Counted from the first letter of the stretch, positions 1 to 10,017 are shown. The stretch: DNA of 64,000 nucleotides from Streptomyces sp. ISL-12 (GCF_018614415.1 NZ_JAGGOO010000028.1:1-64000); one strand, 5' to 3'. Numbers and translations are program-made. Notes: generated from the letters alone by a model not told the origin.

Positions 1-475
1 GCGGGGTGCCGCCGGGGGCGGGCCCGGAGCGGATCCGTTCGGTGAGGGCCTCGGCCAGTTCGGTCTCGTCGGCCAGATGCGCGCCGAGACTGCGGACGAG
101 GAGGTGCGGCGCCGCGCGCAGCACCTCGCCGTGCAGCCGCCACAGCTCGTGCTGCTGCTCGGCCTCGGCCAGCTCGGCGGCCATGGCGTCGTGCAGCGCC
201 TGGAGGGGGGACAGCGAGGCCGGCGCGGCGAGCAGCGCCTGACGTACGCGGGCGCCGGTCTCGGCACCCACCAGGACGAACACGTCGTCGCGGGTGTCGA
301 AGTAGTTGAAGAACGTCCGTACGGACACCCCGGCCGCGGCGCTGATCGCCTCGACCGTGACCTTCTCCGCCCCGTGCTCCGCCGCCAGACGCACCGCGGC
401 CTCGGTGAGAGCGGCCCGTGTGGCCCGCTTCTTCCGCTCGCGCAGTCCGCCCCCCGCGGCACTCCCCTCCGACAT
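1..475 (-). CDS. TetR-family transcriptional regulator (3' end cut by window edge)
   Basis: About 158 codons of a leftward TetR-type repressor are present and the C-terminus runs off the window. The N-terminus (MSEGSAAGG, then LRERKKRATR) leads into a typical TetR helix-turn-helix: EAISAAAGVSVRTFFNYF at about residues 38-55. The remaining sequence is an alpha-helical ligand domain rich in Ala, Leu and Glu, with no recognisable specificity. The ATG at 475 lies immediately beside a palindrome array (479-517), so the gene probably represses itself and may also control the divergent phosphoketolase operon that starts at 706. The family is clear; the ligand and targets are unknown. Confidence 0.9.
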   Translation of the reverse strand, partial: MSEGSAAGGGLRERKKRATRAALTEAAVRLAAEHGAEKVTVEAISAAAGVSVRTFFNYFDTRDDVFVLVGAETGARVRQALLAAPASLSPLQALHDAMAAELAEAEQQHELWRLHGEVLRAAPHLLVRSLGAHLADETELAEALTERIRSGPAPGGTP

Positions 476-478
476 AAC

Positions 479-517
479 TTGCATGTTATGCAAAGATGCA
501 CGACATGCAAAATTTGC
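479..517. promoter_or_regulatory. Palindrome array, candidate TetR operator
   Basis: TTGCATGTTATGCAA (479-493) is a perfect inverted repeat with 6-bp arms. It is followed by a second TGCA-N5-TGCA unit (497-509) and an 11-bp palindrome GCAAAATTTGC (507-517). TGCA recurs at 480, 489, 497 and 506, spaced 9, 8 and 9 bp apart. The array is far more AT-rich than its surroundings and abuts the TetR start codon, as expected for an autoregulatory operator overlapping the promoter. The assignment to this TetR protein is inferred from position. Confidence 0.7.
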
Positions 518-705
518 CCCTGTCCGGTCGGGCCGGCCGCGGGGAGTGACCCGAACGGCCCTGTCGGGTACCCGGCCGGTCCGCGCAGGGTGGTGGGATG
601 TGCGCACCGGGCGCCGCGGCCGGCCGGTCCCGTCGGCCGCGCGGTCCGGCGGCACCACGGTCCGCCACCGGCCCGACCGCCGTCCCGACACGGAAAGGAC
701 CCCGG

Positions 706-3135
706 ATGTCCGCCGACCCGCACGAGGCGCCCGACCGGCCGACCGACGACGACCCGACCGGCAACGACCTGGCCGGCGGCGACCTGACCGACGAGGAACT
801 GGCCGTCCTGGACGCCCACTGGCGTGCCGCGAACTACCTCTCCGTCGGCCAGATCTACCTGATGGACAACCCCCTGCTCACCGAGGACCTGCGCCCGGAG
901 CACGTCAAGCCCCGGCTGCTCGGCCACTGGGGCACCTCACCCGGCCTCAACCTGGTCCACACCCATCTCAACCGGGTGATCAAGGCCCGTGACCTGGACG
1001 CCCTGTGCGTCTGGGGCCCCGGTCACGGAGGGCCCGCCGTGCTGGCCAACTCCTGGCTGGAGGGCACGTACACCGAGACGTATCCGGACATCACCCGGGA
1101 CGCGGCCGGGATGGCGCGGCTGTTCCGGCAGTTCTCCTTCCCCGGCGGCGTGCCCAGCCACGTCGCCCCGGAGACCCCGGGCTCCATCCACGAGGGCGGT
1201 GAGCTGGGCTACTCCCTCTCCCACGCCTACGGCGCCGCCTTCGACCACCCGGACCTGGTGGTCGCCTGTGTCATCGGCGACGGCGAGGCGGAGACGGGTC
1301 CGCTGGCCGCCTCCTGGCACTCCGACAAGTTCCTGGACCCCGTGCACGACGGTGCCGTCCTGCCGGTCCTGCACCTCAACGGCTACAAGATCGCCAACCC
1401 CACGGTGCTCGCCCGGCTCCCCGAGGCCGAACTCGACGAACTCCTGCGCGGCTACGGCCACGACCCGCTCCACGTCACCGGCGACGACCCGGCCGCCGTC
1501 CACCGCGCCATGGCCCGCGCCCTGGACACCGCCCTGGACCGCATCGCCGCGATCCAGCGCGCCGCCCGCCACGACGGCACCACCGAGCGCCCCCGCTGGC
1601 CGGTGATCGTGCTGCGCACCCCGAAGGGCTGGACCGGCCCCGCCGAGGTCGACGGCCTCCCCGTCGAGGGCACCTGGCGCGCCCACCAGGTCCCGATGGC
1701 CGCCGTCCGGGACAACCCCGACCACCTGCGGCAGTTGGAGCGCTGGCTGCGCTCCTACCGGCCCGGGGAACTCTTCGACGCGAACGGCGCCCCGCGCCCC
1801 GCGGTCCTGCGCTGCGTCCCCGAGGGCACCCGCCGCCTGGGCGCCACCCCGTACGCCAACGGCGGTCTGCTGCTGCGCGAACTCCCGCTGCCGCCGCTGG
1901 ACACCTACGCCGTCCCCGTCGACAAACCCGGCGCCACCCTCCACGAACCCACCCGGGTCCTCGGCGACCTGCTGCGCGACGTCATGGCCGCCACCGCCGA
2001 CCGGCGCGACTTCCGCCTCGTGGGCCCCGACGAGACCGCCTCCAACCGCCTCCAGGCCGTCTACGCCGCCAGCGGCAAGGCATGGCAGGAGCCGGTCCTG
2101 CCCGTCGACGAGGACCTCGACCCGCACGGCCGGGTCATGGAGATCCTCTCCGAACACACCTGCCAGGGCTGGCTGGAGGGCTACCTCCTCACCGGCCGGC
2201 ACGGCCTGTTCTCCTGCTACGAGGCGTTCGTCCACATCGTCGACTCCATGGTCAACCAGCACATCAAGTGGCTGCGCGTCACCCGCCGGCTGCCCTGGCG
2301 CGCGCCCATCGCCTCCCTCAACTACCTGCTCACCTCGCACGTGTGGCGCCAGGACCACAACGGCTTCTCCCACCAGGACCCCGGCTTCGTCGACCACATC
2401 CTCAACAAGAGCCCCGAGGCCGTACGGGTCTACCTGCCGCCGGACGCCAACACCCTGCTCTCCGTGGCCGACCACGCCCTGCGCAGCCGGGACTACGTCA
2501 ATGTCGTCGTCGCCGGCAAACAGCCCTGCTTCGACTGGCTGTCCATGGACCAGGCCCGCACCCACTGCGCGCGCGGCGCCGGCATCTGGGAGTGGGCCGG
2601 AACCGAGGACGGCAGCCGCGAACCCGACGTGGTGCTCGCCTGCGCCGGCGACGTCCCCACCCAGGAGGTCCTGGCCGCCGCCCAGTTGCTCCGGCAGCAT
2701 CTGCCGGAACTCGCCGTCCGCGTGGTCAACGTCGTCGACATCGCCCGGCTGCTGCCGAGCGGCGAACACCCGCACGGCATGAGCGACTTCGAGTACGACG
2801 GCCTGTTCACCGCCGACAAGCCGGTCGTCTTCGCCTACCACGGCTACCCCTGGCTGATCCACCGGCTGGCCTACCGGCGCAACGGCCACCAGCACCTGCA
2901 CGTGCGCGGCTACAAGGAGATCGGCACCACGACCACCCCGTTCGACATGGTCGTCGGCAACGACATGGACCGCTACCGCCTCGTCATGGACGTCATCGAC
3001 CGGGTGCCCGGCCTCGTCGTGCGGGCCGCCGCCGTCCGCCAGCGGATGGCGGACGTCCGGCTGCGCCACCACGCGTACATCCGCGAGCACGGCGTCGACC
3101 TGCCGGAGGTCGCCGACTGGTCCTGGGAAGCCTGA
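706..3135 (+). CDS. xfp: Phosphoketolase (xylulose-5-P/fructose-6-P)
   Basis: An 809-residue thiamine-diphosphate enzyme that cleaves xylulose-5-phosphate or fructose-6-phosphate with phosphate to give acetyl phosphate plus glyceraldehyde-3-P or erythrose-4-P. Length fits the family (about 790-825). Visible signatures are the N-terminal [11 protein letters not shown] and [10 protein letters not shown] segments, the ThDP/Mg region [17 protein letters not shown] (about residues 195-211), and the C-terminal transketolase-like YHGYPWLIH and [14 protein letters not shown] blocks. The ATG at 706 is preceded by GGAAAGGA; an in-frame GTG upstream at 598 lacks a ribosome site. The GH65 gene follows 31 bp downstream, so the two probably form an operon converting a disaccharide to glucose-1-P and feeding carbon to acetyl phosphate. 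Confidence 0.95.
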   Translation: MSADPHEAPDRPTDDDPTGNDLAGGDLTDEELAVLDAHWRAANYLSVGQIYLMDNPLLTEDLRPEHVKPRLLGHWGTSPGLNLVHTHLNRVIKARDLDALCVWGPGHGGPAVLANSWLEGTYTETYPDITRDAAGMARLFRQFSFPGGVPSHVAPETPGSIHEGGELGYSLSHAYGAAFDHPDLVVACVIGDGEAETGPLAASWHSDKFLDPVHDGAVLPVLHLNGYKIANPTVLARLPEAELDELLRGYGHDPLHVTGDDPAAVHRAMARALDTALDRIAAIQRAARHDGTTERPRWPVIVLRTPKGWTGPAEVDGLPVEGTWRAHQVPMAAVRDNPDHLRQLERWLRSYRPGELFDANGAPRPAVLRCVPEGTRRLGATPYANGGLLLRELPLPPLDTYAVPVDKPGATLHEPTRVLGDLLRDVMAATADRRDFRLVGPDETASNRLQAVYAASGKAWQEPVLPVDEDLDPHGRVMEILSEHTCQGWLEGYLLTGRHGLFSCYEAFVHIVDSMVNQHIKWLRVTRRLPWRAPIASLNYLLTSHVWRQDHNGFSHQDPGFVDHILNKSPEAVRVYLPPDANTLLSVADHALRSRDYVNVVVAGKQPCFDWLSMDQARTHCARGAGIWEWAGTEDGSREPDVVLACAGDVPTQEVLAAAQLLRQHLPELAVRVVNVVDIARLLPSGEHPHGMSDFEYDGLFTADKPVVFAYHGYPWLIHRLAYRRNGHQHLHVRGYKEIGTTTTPFDMVVGNDMDRYRLVMDVIDRVPGLVVRAAAVRQRMADVRLRHHAYIREHGVDLPEVADWSWEA

Positions 3136-3166
3136 CCCGCGCCGACCCGTGTGAAAGGAGCGCCCC

Positions 3167-5575
3167 GTGACCGCGACCGCCGCCTCGACCTGGGAGTACG
3201 ACGGCTACGACCCCGCCGAGGAGCGGCTGCGGGAGTCGCTGTGCACGCTCGGCAACGGCTACTTCGCCACCCGCGGCGCGCTGCCCGAGTGCGCCGCGGA
3301 CGACGTGCACTACCCGGGCACGTACGTCGCCGGCTGCTACAACCGGCTCACCTCGTCCGTCGCCGGGCGCGAGGTCGAGAACGAGGACATGGTCAACCTG
3401 CCCGACTGGCTGTCGCTGAGGTTCCGCATGGCGGGCGGCGCGTGGCTCACGCCCGACACCGCCGAGGTGCTCACCCACCGGCAGGCGGTGCACCTGGACA
3501 CCGGGCTGCTGGAGCGGCACACCCGGTTCCGGCTCGGCGACTCGGGCGTGCTCGCTGTGCGGCAGCTGCGTCTGGTGCACATGGCCGACCCCCATCTGGC
3601 CTGTCTGCGCACCGAGTTCACGGCCGAGACCGCCGCCGTCGACCTCGACGTGGAGGCGGCCCTCGACGGCGGCGTCACCAACTCCGGGGTGCCGCGCTAC
3701 CGGGACCTGGAGGGCCGGCACCTCACCCACGTGCACACCGGTGACGCCGGACCCGGCACGGTGTGGCTGCGCTGCCGCACCCGTACCTCGGACATCCGGA
3801 TCGGCCTGGCCTCCCGGGTGACGGCCGACGTACCGGTCGAACCGGAAGCGGCGGAACTGCGGGCCGTCCAGCGGCTGCGGCTGCCGCTGCGCCCCGGCCG
3901 CACCGCCGTCGTCGACAAGACCGTCGCCCTGCACACCTCACGCGACCCGGCGATCAGCGACCCGCTCCAGGCCGCCGTCGACCGGGTGGCGTCCGCGCCC
4001 CGCTTCGACGCGCTGCTGCGCAGCCACGGCACCGCGTGGGCACAGCTGTGGCGCCGCGCCGAACTGGACGTGCCGGGCGAGGCGGGCAGCATCCTGCGCC
4101 TGCACCTCTTCCACGTCCTGCAGACCCTCTCCCCGCACACCGCCGACCTCGACGTCGGCGTCCCGGCCCGGGGCCTGCACGGGGAGGCGTACCGGGGCCA
4201 TGTCTTCTGGGACGAGCTGTTCGTGCTGCCCTACCTCAACCTGCACTTCCCCGAGGTGTCCCGGGCCCTGCTGCACTACCGGCACCGCCGGCTGGACCGG
4301 GCCCGGGCGGCGGCCCGCGCGATCGGCAGGCGGGGGGCGCTGTACCCGTGGCAGAGCGGCAGCGACGGACGGGAGGAGACCCAGCAGCTCCACCTCAACC
4401 CGCGCTCGGGCCGCTGGCTGCCGGACCACTCCCACCTCCAGCACCACGTCGGCTCGGCGATCGCGTACAACGTCTGGCAGTACTGCGAGGCCAGCGGCGA
4501 CGCCGAGTTCCTGCACACCAAGGGCGCCGAGATGCTCCTCCAGATCGCCCGCTTCTGGGCCGACTCGGCGGTCTGGGACGGCAGTCTGGGCAGGCACCGG
4601 ATCCGGGGCGTGGTCGGCCCCGACGAGTACCACGAGGCGTACCCGGACGCGGACCGGCCCGGCCTGGACGACAACGCCTACACCAACGTCACCGCCGCCT
4701 GGGTCCTCACCCGCACCCTGGAGGTGCTGCGCGCCCTGCCCGAGCCGCGCCGCCGCGAACTCGTCGAACGCACCGAGCTGGACGACGGCGAACTCCAGCA
4801 GTGGGAGGACGTCTCCCGCACCCTCCACGTCCCCTTCCACCGGGGCGTGATCAGCCAGTTCGAGGGCTACGGCGACCTCGCCGAACTCGACTGGCAAGGG
4901 CTGCGCGAGCGGCACGGCGACATCCGCCGCCTGGACCGGGTGCTGGAGGCCGAGGGCGACACCGTCAACCGCTACCAGGCGTCCAAACAGGCCGACGTCC
5001 TCATGCTCGGCTACCTCTTCTCCCCGGCCGAACTCCGCTCCCTGTTCGCCCGGCTGGGCCACCGCCTGGACGACGACACCTGGCACCGCACGGTCGACTA
5101 CTACCTGGCCCGCACCAGCCACGGCTCCACCCTCAGCGGCCTGGTCCACGGCTGGATCCTGGCCCGCGCCCGGCGCGGGGCCTGGGCCTACGTCCAGGAC
5201 GCCCTCAAGGGCGACGTCGCCGACCTCCAGGGCGGCACCACCGGCGAGGGCATCCACCTCGGCGCCATGGCCGGCACCCTCGACCTCGTCCAGCGCGGAC
5301 TGACCGGGCTGGAGACCCGCGCCGGCGCGCTGTGGCTGGACCCGGTGCCGCTGCCGGAGCTGTCGGCGTACGGGTTCTCCCTGCGCTACCAGGGCCACTG
5401 GGGCGTACGGCTGCGGCTGGAGCACGAGCTGCTGGAGATCGCCGTACCGGCCTCCGACCGGCTGCCGATCGACGTCCGGCTCCCCGGCCGGACGGTCCAG
5501 GTCCAGCCCGGCGACATCTGCCGCCTGGTCCTCCCGGACCGTCCCCGGGGCGGGGCTCAGCCCGGCAGCGGGTAA
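3167..5575 (+). CDS. Glycoside hydrolase family 65 phosphorylase
   Basis: An 802-residue GH65 protein of the maltose/trehalose/kojibiose phosphorylase type, which phosphorolyses an alpha-glucoside to glucose-1-phosphate. The (alpha/alpha)6-barrel motifs are visible: HVFWDELFVLP, the catalytic-acid motif VVGPDEYHE, DNAYTN, and the phosphate-loop-like TSHGSTLSG. The GTG start at 3167 is preceded by GAAAGGAG, 31 bp after the phosphoketolase stop. No beta-phosphoglucomutase gene follows, although one often accompanies such enzymes. The 3' end overlaps the convergent secreted-protein gene by 19 bp. The exact disaccharide cannot be decided by eye. Confidence 0.92.
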   Translation: MTATAASTWEYDGYDPAEERLRESLCTLGNGYFATRGALPECAADDVHYPGTYVAGCYNRLTSSVAGREVENEDMVNLPDWLSLRFRMAGGAWLTPDTAEVLTHRQAVHLDTGLLERHTRFRLGDSGVLAVRQLRLVHMADPHLACLRTEFTAETAAVDLDVEAALDGGVTNSGVPRYRDLEGRHLTHVHTGDAGPGTVWLRCRTRTSDIRIGLASRVTADVPVEPEAAELRAVQRLRLPLRPGRTAVVDKTVALHTSRDPAISDPLQAAVDRVASAPRFDALLRSHGTAWAQLWRRAELDVPGEAGSILRLHLFHVLQTLSPHTADLDVGVPARGLHGEAYRGHVFWDELFVLPYLNLHFPEVSRALLHYRHRRLDRARAAARAIGRRGALYPWQSGSDGREETQQLHLNPRSGRWLPDHSHLQHHVGSAIAYNVWQYCEASGDAEFLHTKGAEMLLQIARFWADSAVWDGSLGRHRIRGVVGPDEYHEAYPDADRPGLDDNAYTNVTAAWVLTRTLEVLRALPEPRRRELVERTELDDGELQQWEDVSRTLHVPFHRGVISQFEGYGDLAELDWQGLRERHGDIRRLDRVLEAEGDTVNRYQASKQADVLMLGYLFSPAELRSLFARLGHRLDDDTWHRTVDYYLARTSHGSTLSGLVHGWILARARRGAWAYVQDALKGDVADLQGGTTGEGIHLGAMAGTLDLVQRGLTGLETRAGALWLDPVPLPELSAYGFSLRYQGHWGVRLRLEHELLEIAVPASDRLPIDVRLPGRTVQVQPGDICRLVLPDRPRGGAQPGSG

Positions 5576-6012
5576 CTCACCACGCGCGGGGCGCCGTCCG
5601 GCCGCCCGTCGGTGTACGTCACGCTGATCCGGGTGTAGCGGGGCTCGCCCGGGTTCCTCCCGTCCGCCACGGGCGCTTCGAGGCGCACGGTCACCGGATA
5701 CGAGCGGAACGTGCCCGCCGCGCAGTACGGGTCGCAGTCGTTGACCAGGTTGACGCCCCGGCCCACCGCCGCGTCGGCGTCCCAGCGTGCCCAGCGCAGG
5801 GAGTCCAGCCTGCTGTTGCCGTCACCGCAGGCGAGCAGGTACTCCCCGGGACGCACCTCGCCGCGGCCCTGGCAGTCGGCCAGGACGGGGCCGCCGGTTC
5901 GATGCCGGTCCGGCTCCGGGGACGGGGTGGTGGCCGAAGCCGCTCCCAGGGGCGCCGCGAGCGCCGCGGCGGCACCGAGTGTGACGGCCGCCCTCATCGC
6001 ATGTCCGCGCAT
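5557..6012 (-). CDS. Small secreted protein, unknown function
   Basis: A 151-residue protein with a clear Sec signal peptide: MRGHAMRAA, a hydrophobic Ala/Leu stretch, and likely cleavage near GAASA. The mature part has four Cys (ADCQG, LLACGD, NDCDPYC) that could form disulfides. AGGAGCGG lies 6 bp before the ATG at 6012 and supports this start. The gene is convergent with, and overlaps, the GH65 gene. I recognise no domain. Confidence 0.75.
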   Translation of the reverse strand: MRGHAMRAAVTLGAAAALAAPLGAASATTPSPEPDRHRTGGPVLADCQGRGEVRPGEYLLACGDGNSRLDSLRWARWDADAAVGRGVNLVNDCDPYCAAGTFRSYPVTVRLEAPVADGRNPGEPRYTRISVTYTDGRPDGAPRVVSYPLPG

Positions 6013-6254
6013 GTCCGCTCCTGCCGTTCGACTTCCGTTCGACCGAGGACCGTGGTGCTGCGGGTCACGGTCGGTCGTCCGATACGACGCTACGGCGGGG
6101 CCCGCCGACGCACCACTCGGACGGAGTACGGCGCGGCGCGCACCGGCGTCGGCGGACTGCAGGCGATCTGTCGGCCGGGCGCGCGAGGGTGGGACCCGCC
6201 CGCCGCCACCGGTGGGCGTACGTCCGTGCCGCCGACGCAGGGGAGTCTCCCGTC

Positions 6255-7232
6255 ATGCCCGCTGTTCCCTCCGCCCCGCCCTCCTGGGACGTCCACCGGC
6301 TGCCCCGGGCCGAGGGCCGTCTCTTCCTCGTCACCGGGGGCAACGCGGGCATCGGCTACTTCACCGCCGAACAGCTCGCCACGACCGGGGCCACGGTGGT
6401 GCTCGGCAGCAGGAACCCGGCCAGGGCCACCGTCGCCCTGGACGCCGTCCGCTCCCGGGTCCCCGGCGCGCGGGTCCGGGCGCTGCGTCTGGACCTCGCC
6501 GATCCCGCCTCGCTCGGCGGCGCGGCGGACGCCCTCGGGGCGGAGCGGCTGGACGCCGTCGTGCTCAACGCCGGGGTCGCGCTCGACGACCCGCCCCGGG
6601 AGGAGACCGGCGCCGGGCACGAGCTGATGTTCGGCACCAACCACCTCGGCCACTTCGCGCTGACCCGGTGGCTGCTGCCCCTGCTCTCGGCGGCGCCCGC
6701 GGGCCGGGTCGTGACCGTGGGCAGCTTCGCGGCCAAGACCGAGCGGCTGGACCTGGACGACCTCCAGTCCCGGACCGACTACCGGCCCAAGCGCACGTAC
6801 GGGCGGTCCAAGCTGGCGCAGATGTACTTCGGCCTCGAACTCGACCGGCGGCTGCGCGCCGCCGGCAGTCCGGTGACGAGCGTGGTGGTCCATCCGGGCG
6901 GCGCCCTGGACGGCCTGACGCCCGCCCGGCCGCCGGTCCACGAGCCGGGCCCGGGCTCCCGGCTGGGAGCGGCGCCGGCCGCCGTCCTGGTGCAGGGCAA
7001 GCACGCCGGCGCATGGCCGGCCGTCCGGGCGGTGCTCGACCCGGCCGTGCGCGGCGGGCAGCTCTGGGGGCCGCGCGTGTTCGGCCTGCGGGGCAGGCCG
7101 CGGCCCGAACCGGTGTGGAGCCACCTGACGGACACCGCCGTCGCGGCCCGGCTGTGGGCGGCGAGCGTCCGCCTCACCGGCGTCGACCCGGTCACCGCCC
7201 TCGGCCCGGCCCGGCCCGCTCGTCACCCCTGA
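6255..7232 (+). CDS. SDR-family NAD(P)-dependent oxidoreductase
   Basis: A 325-residue short-chain dehydrogenase of the extended WWOX/protochlorophyllide-reductase-like type. It shows the Rossmann motif TGGNAGIG (about residues 27-34), LNAG, NHLGHFALT and the catalytic Y-x-x-x-K in YGRSK. The ATG at 6255 follows GGGAGT; a GTG at 6189 gives a longer, poorly supported N-terminus. It stands alone between a divergent secreted-protein gene and a 412-bp gap. The substrate is unknown. Confidence 0.88.
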   Translation: MPAVPSAPPSWDVHRLPRAEGRLFLVTGGNAGIGYFTAEQLATTGATVVLGSRNPARATVALDAVRSRVPGARVRALRLDLADPASLGGAADALGAERLDAVVLNAGVALDDPPREETGAGHELMFGTNHLGHFALTRWLLPLLSAAPAGRVVTVGSFAAKTERLDLDDLQSRTDYRPKRTYGRSKLAQMYFGLELDRRLRAAGSPVTSVVVHPGGALDGLTPARPPVHEPGPGSRLGAAPAAVLVQGKHAGAWPAVRAVLDPAVRGGQLWGPRVFGLRGRPRPEPVWSHLTDTAVAARLWAASVRLTGVDPVTALGPARPARHP

Positions 7233-7644
7233 CCTCCCGCCCCGCGGTGCGACGCGGCGAGCGCCGGGCGTACCGGAGGCCGGGGCGGCCCGGGGGCCGG
7301 TCCGGGGTTGGGCGGTGCGAGGGGCGCCCGGGCCGGGGCCGGGGCGACGGCCACCGCGTGGCCTGCCCGCTGATCGGGGCGCGGGGCCTTGGCGTCCGGT
7401 GCCGGCGCAGGGCGGCGCAGGGTCAGCGCGGGCTGCCGCGGGGCCGGCCGGCGTGGTGCCGGCACCGGTGTCGCGGTCTGGACGCGGCCGTCGCACTACG
7501 GCCCCCGCGCGGGTCCCCACAGACAGCCGTCGCACCGCCCGACCCCGGTCTGGTCCCACAGCCGTGCCGACGACCGTGATCACCTCGACGTCGGCCCGGC
7601 GCGGCAGGGCGTCGGCGCGGGCGTCCGGGCCGGCCGCGGGGAGG
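7233..7644. other. Intergenic stretch without a supported gene
   Basis: These 412 bp are extremely GC-rich and low in complexity. Open frames here translate to Arg/Pro/Gly/Ala-rich peptides with no domain, and none has a convincing ribosome site. I see no clear hairpin terminator, promoter or repeat. It separates the convergent SDR and DMT transporter genes. Confidence 0.5.
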
Positions 7645-8508
7645 TCAGTGTCCGGTGCGCAGGTCGATCCCGTGCCGGGCCAGGGAGAGCACGCCCAGCA
7701 CGACCAGGGCGACGCCGAGCGCCTGCGGCAGCAGCCACCAGCCGGTCCGCAGGTGTTCGAGGTAGAGGAACACGCCGAGCAGCAGGCTGACCGTCGCGTC
7801 CCCGAGGGTGAGGGCGGGCTGCGAGGCGACCAGCGGACCGCCCTGCATGGAGTGCTCCAGCAGCAGGACGGCGCCCACCCCGGCCGCGGCGAACGCGTAC
7901 GTCTGCCACGCGGTCAGGAAGCCGGTCACGCCGGCCGTGTCCAGCACCCGCATGGAGTCCTTCATCAGCGCCGCCGTCAGCGCGTAGCACACCGCGGTGG
8001 CCGCGCCCAGGCAGCCGGCCCGGGCCTTGCCGACGGGCCGCCGCAGCCCGGCCCCGGCCAGCAGCAGGGCCGCCGCCGCGCCGGCTGCCAGCCCGAACGC
8101 CCAGCGCGGGGCGGACACCTCGCCCTGGCCGCCGTACGGCGACGCCGCCCCCAGGGCGATGCCGAGTCCGGCCACCACGGCGGCCACCCCGGCCCACATC
8201 ACCGGCGGCATCCGGCGCCCGGTCGACAGCGAGGCCAGCAGCAGCGCCAGCGGCAGCTCCAGTACGAACAGGGGCTGGACGAGCGAGAGCGGACCGGTCG
8301 CCAGCGCCGCCGCCTGGCCCGCCCCGGCGACCACCACGGCGAGCATCCCGGCGAGCCAGACGGGCCGCCGCAGCAGGTCGAGGACGAGCGAGAGGCGGAA
8401 CCCCTGGGACTGCGGCACGGTCAGCGCGGCCCGCCGCTGCAGCACGGTGGCCGTGGCGTTGCTGAGCGCGGCGAGGAGCGCGAAGAGGACCGGCAGGAGG
8501 AAACCCAT
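7645..8508 (-). CDS. DMT-superfamily (EamA/NIPA-like) membrane transporter
   Basis: A 287-residue hydrophobic protein with about nine or ten membrane helices, beginning MGFLLPVLFALLAALSNA. The pattern of two five-helix halves, an early small-residue-rich first helix followed by a basic loop (VLQRRAAL), and Gly-rich helices such as VMWAGVAAVVAG fits the drug/metabolite transporter superfamily. The ATG at 8508 sits behind a GGAGG-containing leader. It is followed closely by the unrelated aldehyde dehydrogenase gene on the same strand upstream. The substrate cannot be predicted. Confidence 0.82.
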   Translation of the reverse strand: MGFLLPVLFALLAALSNATATVLQRRAALTVPQSQGFRLSLVLDLLRRPVWLAGMLAVVVAGAGQAAALATGPLSLVQPLFVLELPLALLLASLSTGRRMPPVMWAGVAAVVAGLGIALGAASPYGGQGEVSAPRWAFGLAAGAAAALLLAGAGLRRPVGKARAGCLGAATAVCYALTAALMKDSMRVLDTAGVTGFLTAWQTYAFAAAGVGAVLLLEHSMQGGPLVASQPALTLGDATVSLLLGVFLYLEHLRTGWWLLPQALGVALVVLGVLSLARHGIDLRTGH

Positions 8509-8562
8509 CCACCGATCCTCGCCGCGCCCGGCGCCGGGCGCGCGCCGGGACCGCCCGCGGGG

Positions 8563-10017
8563 TCAGAAGGGGTAGTCGGCGATGTCCGGGCGGACCGTGA
8601 CCCACTGGGTCTCGGTGAACGCCTCCACGTTGGCTGCCGCCCCGCCGAACCGCGACCCGGTGCCGGACGCCTTGACCCCGCCGAACGGCGCGTTCGGCTC
8701 GTCGTCGACGGTCTGCTCGTTGATGTGCACCTTGCCGGAGTCCACCAGGTCGGCGAGTTTCATCGCCGTGCCGACGTCGCCGAGGATGCCGACGGACAGC
8801 CCGTACTCGCAGTCGTTGACGATCCGCGCGGCCTCCTCGGTCGTCGAGAAGCCGATGACCGGCGCGACCGGGCCGAAGATCTCCTCCCGCCAGGCGGGCA
8901 TGTCGGTCGTCAGGTCCGTCAGGACGGTGGCGCGGTAGCAGGCGCCGTCGATCTCGCCCCCCGCGGCCACGGTCGCGCCCGCCGCCACGCTCTCGGTGAC
9001 GATCGAGTGCACCCGCTCCAGCTGACGCCGGTCGATGATCGGGCCGAGCGCCACGTCCTGGCGGGCCGGGTCACCGACCGGCAGCGCCTTCGCCTTCGCG
9101 GCGAGCGCGGCGGTGTACTCCGCCAGCAGCGACTCGTGCACGACGTGCCGGCCGGTCGTCATGCAGATCTGCCCCTGGTGCAGGTACGAGCCGAACGCGC
9201 CCGCCGAGGCCGCCTTCGCCACGTCCGCGCCGGGCAGCACCACCAGGGCGTTGTTCCCGCCCAGTTCGAGGTGGGCCCGCTTCAGCAGCCGCCCCGCCCG
9301 CTCCCCGATGGCCCGGCCGACCGGCGTGGAGCCGGTGAAGGAGACGACCCGCACCTCGGGCGCCTCGACCACCGCCTGTCCCACCGCGCCGTCGCCCGGC
9401 AGCAGGTGCAGCACGCCCTCGGGCAGCCCGGCCTCCTCCAGGACGCGCGCTATGACGACGCCGCCGCCGACCGCCGTGCGCGGGTCCGGCTTCAGCAGGA
9501 CCGCGTTGCCCAGGGCGAGCGCGGGCGCCACCGACCGCAGGCCGAGGATGAGCGGGAAGTTGAAGGGGGCGATGACGCTGACGACCCCGGCGGGGCGGCG
9601 CCGGGCCAGCGACCAGCGGGCGGTCTCGGAGGTGAGCACCTCGCCCTGCGGATGGCTCGGCAGTCCCGCGCACTCGAAGAACTCGCCGATGGCCAGCCCC
9701 ACCTCGAAGGCCGCCTTGGCCCGCACCGACCCCGCCTCGCGCACCAGCCAGTCCTCGGCCTCGGCGGCGTGCTCGGTCAGCAGCTCGCCCGCGCGGCGCA
9801 GCACGGCGGCCCGCCGCTGCGGCGGGGTCGCCGCCCAGGCCCGCTGCGCCTCGGCGGCCCGGGCGGCGGCACGGCCGACGTCCTCGGGCGTGGCCAGGCC
9901 GACCGTGCCGAGCCGGTCGCCGGTGGCCGGCTCGATCACCGGCCGCGTCGCGGCGGCGTCCCGCCAGCCGTCGCTGAGGAACCTCTTTCCCCAGACCTCG
10001 CTGTCCAGAAGGGTCAT
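8563..10017 (-). CDS. Aldehyde dehydrogenase, benzaldehyde/vanillin type
   Basis: A 484-residue NAD(P)-dependent aldehyde dehydrogenase. Motifs in order are the cofactor region APFNFPLIL, FTGSTPVG, the general-base Glu in LELGGNN, the nucleophile Cys in GQICMTTGR, and EEIFGPVAPV. GQICM and the sequence MTLLDSEVWGKRF at the N-terminus resemble benzaldehyde/vanillin dehydrogenases, so an aromatic aldehyde is the likely substrate (inference). I prefer the ATG at 10017, behind GAGAGGAAG, over an in-frame start 26 codons upstream. It is divergent from a small HTH gene, with GTTCA-type inverted repeats in between. Confidence 0.92.
   Translation of the reverse strand: MTLLDSEVWGKRFLSDGWRDAAATRPVIEPATGDRLGTVGLATPEDVGRAAARAAEAQRAWAATPPQRRAAVLRRAGELLTEHAAEAEDWLVREAGSVRAKAAFEVGLAIGEFFECAGLPSHPQGEVLTSETARWSLARRRPAGVVSVIAPFNFPLILGLRSVAPALALGNAVLLKPDPRTAVGGGVVIARVLEEAGLPEGVLHLLPGDGAVGQAVVEAPEVRVVSFTGSTPVGRAIGERAGRLLKRAHLELGGNNALVVLPGADVAKAASAGAFGSYLHQGQICMTTGRHVVHESLLAEYTAALAAKAKALPVGDPARQDVALGPIIDRRQLERVHSIVTESVAAGATVAAGGEIDGACYRATVLTDLTTDMPAWREEIFGPVAPVIGFSTTEEAARIVNDCEYGLSVGILGDVGTAMKLADLVDSGKVHINEQTVDDEPNAPFGGVKASGTGSRFGGAAANVEAFTETQWVTVRPDIADYPF

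Noticed and set aside
937..3090. Long minus-strand open frame (717 codons) opposite phosphoketolase
   Set aside because: It is the high-GC shadow of the phosphoketolase gene; its Gly/Val/Arg-rich translation has no domain and no ribosome site.
7233..7644. Possible small gene in the gap before the DMT transporter
   Set aside because: Frames encode Arg/Pro/Ala-rich peptides with no ribosome site or domain.
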